Assembly (NCBI RefSeq): GCF_004217215.1
Contig: NZ_SHKP01000007.1
Coordinates: 186,001-250,000, forward strand
Source: Rivibacter subsaxonicus
GTDB taxonomy: Bacteria; Pseudomonadota; Gammaproteobacteria; Burkholderiales; Burkholderiaceae_C
DNA length: 64,000 bases
Direction: 5' to 3'
Shown here in pieces: positions 28,697 through 36,259 of this stretch; position 1 is the stretch's first letter, and the number at the start of each line of letters is the position of its first letter. A model generated the notes under the pieces. That model was not told where the DNA came from, ran no database searches, and was given only the letters and a program-made list of their open reading frames with translations. The position numbers and the translations under genes are program-made.

Positions 28697-29963
28697 GCAG
28701 GTGCTCGCCGGCGAACAGGCCGGCGGCCGACTCGCGCTCGCGCACCAGGTGCGCCTGCGCGCCGTCGACCAGCACCTCGGCGGCGCGGCCGCGGCTGTTG
28801 TAGTTGCTGGCCATCGACATGCCGTAGGCGCCCGCGCTCAGCACCGCGATGACGTCGCCCTGACGCACCGCGAGTGCGCGATCGCGGCCGAGCCAGTCGC
28901 CGGACTCGCAGACCGGCCCGACCACGTCGTAGACCCGCGGCGGCTCGTCGCGCAGCGTGGTGGCGACGATGCCCATCGTCGCCTGGTACATCGCCGGGCG
29001 CATCAGGTCGTTCATCGCGGCGTCGACCACGCAGAAGCTCTTGCCGCCGTCGACGCCGGGCTTGAGATACAGCACCTCGCTGAGCAGCACGCCGGCGTTG
29101 CCGACCAGCGAGCGACCCGGCTCGAACAGCAACTCACGGTGACCGTGGCCGCGCGCGTCGATGCGTGCCAGCAACTGGGCCAGCAGCACGTCGGCCGCTG
29201 GCGGCGCCTCGTCGGTGTAGGTGATGCCGAGGCCGCCGCCCAGATCGACGTGGCGTAGGCGCAGCCCGGCGGCCTCAATCGCCTCGACCAGGTCGAGCAC
29301 CCGCTCAAGCGCGTCGAGGTAGGGCGCGATCTCGGTGATCTGCGAGCCGATGTGGCAGTCGATGCCGACCACCTCGAGCCCCGGCAACTCGGCGGCGCGG
29401 CGGTAGGTCGCCAGCGCTCGCTCGTGGGCGATGCCGAACTTGTTGTCCTTGAGCCCGGTCGAGATGTAGGGGTGCGTCTTCGCGTCGACGTCCGGGTTGA
29501 CGCGCAGGCTCACCGGCGCGCGTCGTCCGAGGCCATGCGCGACCTCGCTCAGCACCTCGAGCTCGGCCTCGCTCTCGACGTTGAAGCAGCGCACGCCAAC
29601 CTGCAGCGCGCGCGCCATCTCGGTGCGTGTCTTGCCGAGGCCCGAGAACACGATCTTGCGCGGGTCGGCGCCGACGGCCAGCACGCGCTCGAGCTCGCCG
29701 CCGGAGACGATGTCGAAGCCGCAACCGGCCTGCGCGAAGAGCTGGAGCACCGCGAGGTTGCTGTTGGCCTTCATCGCGTAGCACAGCAGGTGCGCGCGGC
29801 CGCGCAGTGCGCGCTGCCACGGCGCCAGCGCATCGAGCATCGATTGCTTCGAGTACACGTAGAGCGGGGTACCGAAGCGCTGCGCCAGTTCACGCGCGCC
29901 GAGTTGCTCGACCTGGAGTTCGGTGCCGCGGTAGCCGACGTGCGGATGACCGGGCAAGTTCAT
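28689..29963 (-). CDS. lysA: Diaminopimelate decarboxylase
   Basis: Last step of lysine synthesis: decarboxylation of meso-diaminopimelate, PLP-dependent, cytoplasmic. I take the ATG at 29963 (424 residues); a GTG at 29975 would add four codons. The PLP lysine is in CYAMKANSN (Lys65). The fold III glycine-rich segment HVDLGGGLGITY, the EPGRSLVGNAG phosphate-binding loop and the CESGDWLG catalytic Cys motif are all present. It follows lptM on the same strand, the usual beta-proteobacterial pair. Confidence 0.95.
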
Positions 29964-29970
29964 GCCTGCC

Positions 29971-30045
29971 CCCACACTTGCGGCTGCGCCGCTGCGTTGC
30001 CCCCCGAGGGGGCGGAGCGCGGCTTGGGGCGGCCCGGCGCCGCGC
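29971..30045. repeat. GC-rich palindromic intergenic element between lptM and lysA
   Basis: A 70-bp spacer dominated by inverted repeats. The clearest is GCCCCC-CGA-GGGGGC at 29999-30013, flanked by CGGCTGCGCCGCTGCG and a GCGGCTTGGGGCGGC stretch. Intergenic repeats of this C/G-tract hairpin type are common in Comamonadaceae and relatives. It lies between two co-directional genes and could modulate the lptM-to-lysA transcript. Confidence 0.45.
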
Positions 30046-30219
30046 TCATTGGCTGGCTCCGCTGGCCGCCGCGGCGGGCGCCGAAGCCGCCGTCGCCGGC
30101 AGGTAGAGCGGACCCTTCTGGCCGCAGGCCGCGAGCGCGCCGAGCAGCAAAGCCATCACCGTGAACAAGGCGCTGGCCCGAACGGCCGTGCCTGACTGCA
30201 GAATCGAAGCTGAATGCAT
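30046..30219 (-). CDS. lptM: LPS translocon maturation lipoprotein LptM (YifL-type)
   Basis: A 57-residue lipoprotein read directly from the minus strand, ATG at 30219 to TGA at 30046-30048. The signal peptide (VRASALFTVMALLLGALAAC) ends in a lipobox with Cys32, followed at once by GQKGPLYLP, the diagnostic motif of LptM/YifL. The rest is a short Ala-rich tail. LptM is an outer-membrane lipoprotein that helps oxidative maturation of LptD in the LPS translocon. Position between divergent cyaY and downstream lysA is the typical Burkholderiales arrangement. Only 15 bp separate it from cyaY. Confidence 0.9.
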   Translation of the reverse strand: MHSASILQSGTAVRASALFTVMALLLGALAACGQKGPLYLPATAASAPAAAASGASQ

Positions 30220-30234
30220 TGATGGATTCTAAGG

Positions 30235-30618
30235 ATGAGCCCGAGCACGACCCCGCCCGCCGCTGCCGCGCCGAACGCTTCCGGCCTCAGCGACCTTGAG
30301 TACCGCGCGCTGACCAACGCCCTGCTGGCCGCGATCGAGGCCCAGACCGACCGCTGGCTGCAGGACGACGTGGTCGACATCGACGGCGCGCGCACCGGCG
30401 GCCTGCTCGAGCTGAGCCTGCCGGGCGGCAGCAAGCTGATCGTCAACACGCAGCCGCCGTTGCACGAGGTGTGGCTGGCGGCACGCCGCGGCGGCTTCCA
30501 TTTCCGCCACGTCGCCGGCCGCTGGCTCGACACCAAGAGCGGCGAGGAGTTCTGGGCGCTGCTGTCGGCCTGCGCGAGCGAGCAGGCCGGCGTGCAATTG
30601 CGCTTCGCGCCGGGCTGA
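30235..30618 (+). CDS. cyaY: Iron donor protein CyaY (bacterial frataxin)
   Basis: A 127-residue cytoplasmic protein. After a low-complexity Pro/Ala start, LSDLEYRALTNALLAAIEAQTD forms the acidic first helix. DDVVDIDGARTGGLLELSLPGGSKLIVNTQ is the beta sheet, followed by EVWLAARRGGFHF and GRWLDTKSGEEFWALL, all frataxin hallmarks. It supplies or regulates iron for Fe-S cluster assembly. Divergent from lptM across 15 bp; its stop directly abuts the stop of convergent ponA. Confidence 0.93.
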   Translation: MSPSTTPPAAAAPNASGLSDLEYRALTNALLAAIEAQTDRWLQDDVVDIDGARTGGLLELSLPGGSKLIVNTQPPLHEVWLAARRGGFHFRHVAGRWLDTKSGEEFWALLSACASEQAGVQLRFAPG

Positions 30619-33030
30619 CTACTGCTTGAACAGATCGAGGATGCTCTTCTTCTCGTCCTCGGTCGGCGGTGGCGCCACCGGCTTGTCGTCGAGCCCCAGG
30701 CTCGTGATCGCCTGGTCGGGGCCGAATTCCTCGAAGTACCACTCGCCGCCGACGTTGATCAGGCCTTCGGGTGCCGACCGCTCCTGCACCGCCACGCCCT
30801 TGAGCGCGGTCTGCATGTATTCGATCCAGACTGGCAGCGCCAGGCCGCCACCGGTTTCGCGGTCGCCGAGCTTGCGCGGCTGGTCGTAGCCGATCCACGT
30901 GACCGCCACGACGCCCGGGCCCCAACCGGCGAACCAGGCGTCGAGCGAGTCGTTGGTGGTGCCGGTCTTGCCGTAGATGTCGGGCCGCTTCAGCGTGGCC
31001 TGGGCGCGGGCCGCGGTGCCGCTGCGCGTGACCTCCTGCAGCAGGCTGCTCATGACGAAGGCATTGCGGGCATCGATGCTGCGCTGCGCCTCCTCGGGGC
31101 CGGCCGGCGTGCGCTGCACGAGCACGCGGCCCTTGTTGTCGGTGACCCGGGTCACCAGCAGCGGATCGATGCGATAGCCGGAGTTGGCAAACACCGCATA
31201 GGCATCCGCCATCTGCAGCGGCGTGACCGAGCCGGTGCCCAGCGCCATCGGCAGGTAGGCCGGGTGCTTGTCGGCCTCGAAGCCGAAGCGCGTGATCCAC
31301 TGCTGGGCGAAGCCCGGCGTGATCGCCTCGAGGATGCGGATCGACACCATGTTCTTCGACTTCGCGAGGCCACGGCGCATCGTCATCGGCCCGTCGAAGC
31401 TGCCGTCGTAGTTCTTCGGCTCCCACGGCTGGCTGCCGGTGGTGGCGGCGTCGAAGAACAGCGGCGCGTCGTTGATCACGGTCGAGGGCATGAAGCCCTT
31501 CTCGAGCGAGGCCGAGTAGATGAAGGGCTTGAAGCTCGAGCCCGGCTGGCGCCAAGCCTGGGTCGCGTGGTTGAACTTGTTCTTCGCGAAGTCGAAGCCG
31601 CCGACCAGCGCGCGGATCGCGCCGGTCACCGGATCCATCGCGACCAGCGCGCCTTCCACCTCGGGCAACTGGGTAATCGACCACAGTTCGTTGCCGGCCT
31701 TGTCCTTGCCGATGACCAGGACACGGATGACCGAGCCGCGCCGCACCTGCTTCTTGGGTTCGGCCTTCGGCGACAGCCCGGAGGTGGCCGGCTTGAGCCC
31801 CTCGCCGGTGATGGTGATCGTCTCGCTGTTCTGCAACACCGCGATGACCTTCTGCGGGCTGGCCTCGAGCACCACCGCCGCCTTCAGCTCGTCGTTGGCC
31901 GGGTGGTCTTCGAGTGCCTCGGCGATGCGGGTGTCGAGCGAGCCGGCGTCACGCGGCAGATCGACCCAGGCTTCCGGGCCGCGATAGACCTGCCGGCGCT
32001 CGAAGTCCATGATGCCGCGCCGCAGCGCACGGTAGGCCGCTTCCTGCTCGGCGGCGCTCACGGTCGTGTAGACGTTGAGGCCGCGGGTGTAGGTTTCCTC
32101 GCCGTACTGGGCGAAGACCAGCTGCCGCGCCGCCTCGGCCACGTACTCGCCATGCACCGCGACCGGGGTCGCGACGCGGTATTTCAGCGGCTGGACCCGC
32201 GCCGCCTCGGCCTGCTCCTCGGTGATGTAGCCGTTCTCGTACATCCGGTCGATGATGTAGAGCTGGCGCTGGCGGGCGCGCTTGGGGTTGACGATCGGGT
32301 TGAAGGTCGACGGCGCCTTGGGCAGCCCGGCCAGCATCGCCGCCTCGGCCACGTTCAGTTCGGCCAGCGGCCGGCCGAAGTAGATCTCGGCGGCGGCGGC
32401 AAAGCCGTAGGCGCGCTGGCCGAGGTAGATCTGGTTCATGTACAGCTCGAGGATCTGGTCCTTGGTCAGCTGGCGCTCGATCTTCAGTGCGAGCAGGATC
32501 TCGTAGATCTTGCGGGTGAAGGTCTTCTCGGTCGACAGGTAGAAATTGCGCGCCACCTGCATCGTGATGGTCGAGGCGCCCTGGCTGCGCGAATCGCCGA
32601 CGTTGGCCAGGCCAGCGCGCAGTACGCCGACATAGTCGACGCCGCCGTGCTGGTAGAAGCGCGCGTCCTCGATGGCCAGCACCGCTTCCTGCATCAGCTT
32701 CGGGATCTGGGCGATCGGCACGAACTGCCGGCGTTCCTCGCCGAACTCGCCCAGCAGCATCTCGTCGGCCGAGAAGATGCGCAGTGGCAGCTTCGGGCGG
32801 TAGTCGTCGAGGCCGCGGATCTCGGGCAGGTTGGGATAGGCCACGGCAAGTGCCAGCCCGGCCAGCAACGCACCGGCGGCGACCGCCGCCAGCGCGAGGC
32901 CGAGCAGGCCGCCAAAAAGCAACACGGGCCAGCGCACCAAGGCGGGCAGGCCGGAAAACCAGCCTGAACGGGACGATGCGTTGGGGGGGCGAGGGGGGGC
33001 GGACGGGCCGCTGCGATCGGGTGCGCTCAT
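30619..33030 (-). CDS. ponA: Penicillin-binding protein 1A (bifunctional transglycosylase/transpeptidase)
   Basis: An 803-residue class A PBP. A cytoplasmic Pro/Ser-rich start is followed by a single membrane anchor (about residues 35-65) and a GT51 glycosyltransferase domain with the catalytic Glu in EDARFYQHGGVD plus QGASTITMQVARN. A PBP1A-type OB insertion follows. The transpeptidase domain has the SxxK motif GSSFKPFIYS, an S-x-N-type AKSKNMVS and the KTGTTN motif. It polymerises and crosslinks peptidoglycan at the inner membrane. Divergent from pilM, as is standard in beta- and gamma-proteobacteria. Confidence 0.95.
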   Translation of the reverse strand: MSAPDRSGPSAPPRPPNASSRSGWFSGLPALVRWPVLLFGGLLGLALAAVAAGALLAGLALAVAYPNLPEIRGLDDYRPKLPLRIFSADEMLLGEFGEERRQFVPIAQIPKLMQEAVLAIEDARFYQHGGVDYVGVLRAGLANVGDSRSQGASTITMQVARNFYLSTEKTFTRKIYEILLALKIERQLTKDQILELYMNQIYLGQRAYGFAAAAEIYFGRPLAELNVAEAAMLAGLPKAPSTFNPIVNPKRARQRQLYIIDRMYENGYITEEQAEAARVQPLKYRVATPVAVHGEYVAEAARQLVFAQYGEETYTRGLNVYTTVSAAEQEAAYRALRRGIMDFERRQVYRGPEAWVDLPRDAGSLDTRIAEALEDHPANDELKAAVVLEASPQKVIAVLQNSETITITGEGLKPATSGLSPKAEPKKQVRRGSVIRVLVIGKDKAGNELWSITQLPEVEGALVAMDPVTGAIRALVGGFDFAKNKFNHATQAWRQPGSSFKPFIYSASLEKGFMPSTVINDAPLFFDAATTGSQPWEPKNYDGSFDGPMTMRRGLAKSKNMVSIRILEAITPGFAQQWITRFGFEADKHPAYLPMALGTGSVTPLQMADAYAVFANSGYRIDPLLVTRVTDNKGRVLVQRTPAGPEEAQRSIDARNAFVMSSLLQEVTRSGTAARAQATLKRPDIYGKTGTTNDSLDAWFAGWGPGVVAVTWIGYDQPRKLGDRETGGGLALPVWIEYMQTALKGVAVQERSAPEGLINVGGEWYFEEFGPDQAITSLGLDDKPVAPPPTEDEKKSILDLFKQ

Positions 33031-33213
33031 GAGCCTCCAGCAATGGCCGCGGATTATAGGAAGGGGGTCCGGGCCTGCCGCAAAGGCTTTTGGAGGCCGA
33101 TTCGCGTCGCTTCAAAGCGCCGTTACAACGGCTTTCGAGGTGCCTCGCCCACGTGTGAGTTTTGCAACGAGCGGCCTGTGGCGCCGAGGCGAAACGCTAT
33201 GGTCCACAAGACC

Positions 33214-33243
33214 TTTACTGCTAGCATTCAAGTAACTTATTAA
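33214..33243 (+). promoter_or_regulatory. Possible sigma-70 promoter of the pil operon
   Basis: TTTACT at 33214-33219 and TATTAA at 33238-33243, 18 bp apart, each match four of six consensus positions. They lie in the only A/T-rich part of the ponA-pilM spacer, about 30 bp before the pilM TTG, with GGGGGAA as its ribosome site. Sequence reading only. Confidence 0.4.
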
Positions 33244-33272
33244 CAGTCGCACAGCGGCGTTCGGGGGAATCC

Positions 33273-34352
33273 TTGAGCTTTCTTGACGGGTTGTTCGGCC
33301 GCAAACAGGCAGCGCTGGTCGGCTTGGATATCAGCTCGTCGAGCGTCAAGCTGGTCGAGCTCGGTCAGGCTGCTTCCGGCGAATACGTGCTCGAGCGCTT
33401 CGCGACGGAGAGCTTCGAGAAGGGCTGGATCCAGGACGGCCAGATCGAGAAGTTCGACGAGGTTGCCGACGCCGTGCGTCGTGTTGTCGCCAAGAGCGGC
33501 ACCAAAAGTAAGCGGGTCGCGATGGCGATGCCGCAGTCGGCCGTGATCACCAAGAAGATCATGCTGCCGGCCGGCCTGCGCGACGAGGAGTTGGAACTCC
33601 AGGTCGAGTCCGAGGCCAATCAATACATTCCCTTCTCGCTCGACGAAGTGAGTCTGGACTTCTGTGTCGTTGGCCCGAGCCCGACCTCGGTCGGCGACGT
33701 CGAGGTATTGATCGCGGCCTCGCGCAAGGATCGTGTGCAGGACCGTCAGGGTCTGGCCGAGGCGGCCGGCCTGAAGCCGGTGGTGCTCGACGTGGAGTCG
33801 CATGCCTCGCGTCTGGCCATGAGCCGCGTGATTGCGGGCCTGCCCAACGGCGGTGCCGATGCGCTGGTGGCGCTCTTCGAGATCGGCGCTGAAACCACGA
33901 GTTTGAAGGTTTTGCGCGACGAAGAGATGCTCTACGACCGCGATCAGGCCTTCGGCGGTTCACAGCTCACGCAGCTGATCTCGCGCCAGTACGGCTTCTC
34001 GTTCGAGGAGGCCGAGCAGAAGAAGCTCGCCAACGACCTGCCCGAAGACTACGAGCCTTCGCTGCTGGTGCCCTTCGTCGACAGCCTGTCGCAGGAGATC
34101 GGTCGGGCCCTGCAGTATTTCTTTACCAGCACGCCGCACCACAAGGTGCACTACGTGATGCTGGGTGGCGGCACGGCGACCTTGCCGGGTCTGAAGGAGC
34201 GGGTCACCGAGCTGACCGGCTTCGCGTCGATGGTGGTCAACCCCTTCGACGGCATGAAACTGGGCTCCGCGGTGCGTGAAAGCAAGTTGAGGCGCGAGGC
34301 GCCGGCCTACCTGACGGCCTGTGGCCTGGCGATGCGGAGGTTCCTGCAATGA
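33273..34352 (+). CDS. pilM: Type IV pilus inner-membrane platform protein PilM
   Basis: A 359-residue actin-like cytoplasmic protein from a TTG at 33273, supported by the upstream GGGGGAA. ALVGLDISSSSVKLVEL is the phosphate-1 loop of the ASKHA fold. FEIGAETTSLKVLRD and VMLGGGTATLPGLKERV are the phosphate-2 and adenosine motifs. PilM binds the N-terminal tail of PilN and links the motor to the envelope complex. It overlaps pilN by four bases, and pilMNOPQ are contiguous. Confidence 0.95.
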   Translation: MSFLDGLFGRKQAALVGLDISSSSVKLVELGQAASGEYVLERFATESFEKGWIQDGQIEKFDEVADAVRRVVAKSGTKSKRVAMAMPQSAVITKKIMLPAGLRDEELELQVESEANQYIPFSLDEVSLDFCVVGPSPTSVGDVEVLIAASRKDRVQDRQGLAEAAGLKPVVLDVESHASRLAMSRVIAGLPNGGADALVALFEIGAETTSLKVLRDEEMLYDRDQAFGGSQLTQLISRQYGFSFEEAEQKKLANDLPEDYEPSLLVPFVDSLSQEIGRALQYFFTSTPHHKVHYVMLGGGTATLPGLKERVTELTGFASMVVNPFDGMKLGSAVRESKLRREAPAYLTACGLAMRRFLQ

Positions 34353-34975
34353 TTCTGATCAACCTGCTGCCGCATCGCGAAGAGCGGCGGCAGCGGCGCA
34401 AGCAGGCGTTCTTCGCCGGCCTCGGAGCCGCCGCCGTCATCGGTCTGGTCATCGTCGCGCTGTGGTACCTCGTGCTGCAGCAGATGATCGCCAACCAGCA
34501 GGAGCGCAATGCGTACCTGACGTCCGAGATCAAGAAGCTCGAGGAGCAGATCAAGGACATCGCGACGCTGAAGGCCGAGATCGAGGCCCTCAAGGCGCGC
34601 CAGAAGGCGGTCGAGGACCTGCAGACCGACCGCAACATGCCGGTGCACCTGCTCAACGAACTGGTGAAGCAGACGCCGGAAGGTATCTACCTCACGTCGA
34701 TCAAGCAGGACGGGCAGTCGGTGCTCGTGACCGGCATCGCGCAGACCAACGAGCGCGTCTCGGAGTTCCTGCGCAACACGACCTACAACTCCGAGTGGCT
34801 CGAGAAGCCGCAGCTCATCGAGATCAAGGCGGCCAACGTGACGACCGCCGGTCGCGAGCAACGGCGACTGAATGATTTCTCGGTCAGGTTTGGCCTGAAG
34901 CGCCCGCTGAGCAAGGAAGCGCAGGAGGCTGCTGGTGCCGCCTCGGCTCCGGCCGCGCAGCCTGTGAAGTCCTGA
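34349..34975 (+). CDS. pilN: Type IV pilus alignment protein PilN
   Basis: A 208-residue bitopic membrane protein. ILINLLPHREERRQRR at the N-terminus is the PilM-binding motif I-N-L-L-P. It is followed by a membrane span (about 24-45), a periplasmic coiled coil (about 48-95), and a small ferredoxin-like domain with PEGIYLTSIKQDG. A Pro/Ala-rich tail closes it. It forms the inner-membrane alignment complex with PilO. Confidence 0.95.
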   Translation: MILINLLPHREERRQRRKQAFFAGLGAAAVIGLVIVALWYLVLQQMIANQQERNAYLTSEIKKLEEQIKDIATLKAEIEALKARQKAVEDLQTDRNMPVHLLNELVKQTPEGIYLTSIKQDGQSVLVTGIAQTNERVSEFLRNTTYNSEWLEKPQLIEIKAANVTTAGREQRRLNDFSVRFGLKRPLSKEAQEAAGAASAPAAQPVKS

Positions 34976-34985
34976 GGAATCCAAG

Positions 34986-35702
34986 ATGGCCAGCGCCCAG
35001 AAGCTCAACATCGATCTCAATTCGGTCCTGGTTCAGGTCCAGCAGCAGTTCAGCGGGCTCAACCCCAACGAGCCGGGTCAATGGCCCACGTTGCCCAAGA
35101 TCGCGACCTTTGCCGCCCTTGCTGGTGCCGTGGTGGTGGCGGGGTGGTTTCTGCTGCTGTCGGGCACCAACGAAGAGTTGGAGGCCGAGCGTGGCCGTGA
35201 ACCGGCCTTGCGACAGGACTACCGCGCCAAGCTCGCCCAGGCGGTCAATCTCGACGAACTGCGCAAGCAGAAGGTACAGGTGCAGGAGTACGTGACCCAG
35301 CTCGAGAAGCAGCTGCCCGGCAAGGCCGAGATGGATGCGCTGCTGTCCGACATCAACCAGGCGGGTCTCGGTCGCGGCTTGCAGTTCGAGCTGTTCAAGC
35401 CGGGCCAGGTCGCGGTCAAGGACTACTACGCCGAGTTGCCGATCAACATCAAGGTCAGCGGCAAGTACCACGACATCGGCGCGTTCACGGCCGACATCGC
35501 CAACCTGTCGCGGATCGTGACGCTGCACAACATGACGCTGAACGCGGGCCAGCCAGGGGCACCTGCGACCGGTGGTGCAGGCACCGGCATGCTGACGATG
35601 GATGCGATGGCGCGCACCTACCGCTATCTGGACCCGACCGAGGTCGAGGCACAGCGCCAGGCCAAGGCGGACGCGGCCAAGAAGCAGGGAGCGAAAAAGT
35701 GA
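34986..35702 (+). CDS. pilO: Type IV pilus alignment protein PilO
   Basis: A 238-residue protein with a ~40-residue cytoplasmic start ending in GQWPTLPKIATFAALA, one membrane span, a coiled coil (about residues 75-110, EELEAERGREPALRQDYRAK) and a ferredoxin-like domain with GKAEMDALLSDINQAG and ELPINIKVSGKYHDIGAF. It pairs with PilN and contacts PilP. It lies 10 bp after pilN and overlaps the pilP start (GTGA). Confidence 0.95.
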   Translation: MASAQKLNIDLNSVLVQVQQQFSGLNPNEPGQWPTLPKIATFAALAGAVVVAGWFLLLSGTNEELEAERGREPALRQDYRAKLAQAVNLDELRKQKVQVQEYVTQLEKQLPGKAEMDALLSDINQAGLGRGLQFELFKPGQVAVKDYYAELPINIKVSGKYHDIGAFTADIANLSRIVTLHNMTLNAGQPGAPATGGAGTGMLTMDAMARTYRYLDPTEVEAQRQAKADAAKKQGAKK

Positions 35703-36259
35703 CGGCGGCCCTTTCGATTGTGAGATCGCGCTGGCCGCTGGCCGCGCCTCTGGTGCTGGCCGCAGTTTTCGGATTGAGCGGCTGCAGCGGTGACGAGCAG
35801 GAACTCGACGCCTGGATGGCGCAGCAGAAGCGAGAGGTGCGCCCGAGCGTGCCGCCGCTGGTGCCGCCCAAGCGTTTTGACCCGCAGCCCTATATGGAGG
35901 TCTCAGCGGTCGAGCCCTTCAGCGCCCAGAAGCTGACGGTCGCGCTCAAGCAGGAGCAGCGCCAGCCGAACTCGATGCTCGCCAGCGAGATGAACCGCCG
36001 CAAGGAGCCGCTCGAGGCCTATCCGCTCGATTCGATGCGGATGGTCGGCAGCGTCACGCGCCTGGGTCGCCCGTCCGCGCTGCTCAAGGTGGACAACCTC
36101 ATCTACCAGGTGAAGTCCGGCGATTACCTCGGCCACAACTACGGCAAGGTCGTCGGCATCAGCGAGACCGAAGTCACTTTGCGAGAAATCGTGCAGGACG
36201 CGGCGGGCGAGTGGATCGAGCGCCCGACAGCCCTTCAGCTCCAGGAGAAGGGCCGATGA
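35699..36259 (+). CDS. pilP: Type IV pilus lipoprotein PilP
   Basis: A 186-residue lipoprotein from a GTG at 35699. The signal sequence ends in GLSGC (lipobox Cys29). A disordered Pro-rich segment that binds PilN/PilO is followed by the beta-sandwich domain: LDSMRMVGSVTRLGRPSALL, YQVKSGDYLGHNYGKV and ISETEVTLREIVQDAAGEW. It bridges the inner-membrane complex to the PilQ secretin and overlaps pilQ by four bases (ATGA). Confidence 0.95.
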   Translation: MTAALSIVRSRWPLAAPLVLAAVFGLSGCSGDEQELDAWMAQQKREVRPSVPPLVPPKRFDPQPYMEVSAVEPFSAQKLTVALKQEQRQPNSMLASEMNRRKEPLEAYPLDSMRMVGSVTRLGRPSALLKVDNLIYQVKSGDYLGHNYGKVVGISETEVTLREIVQDAAGEWIERPTALQLQEKGR

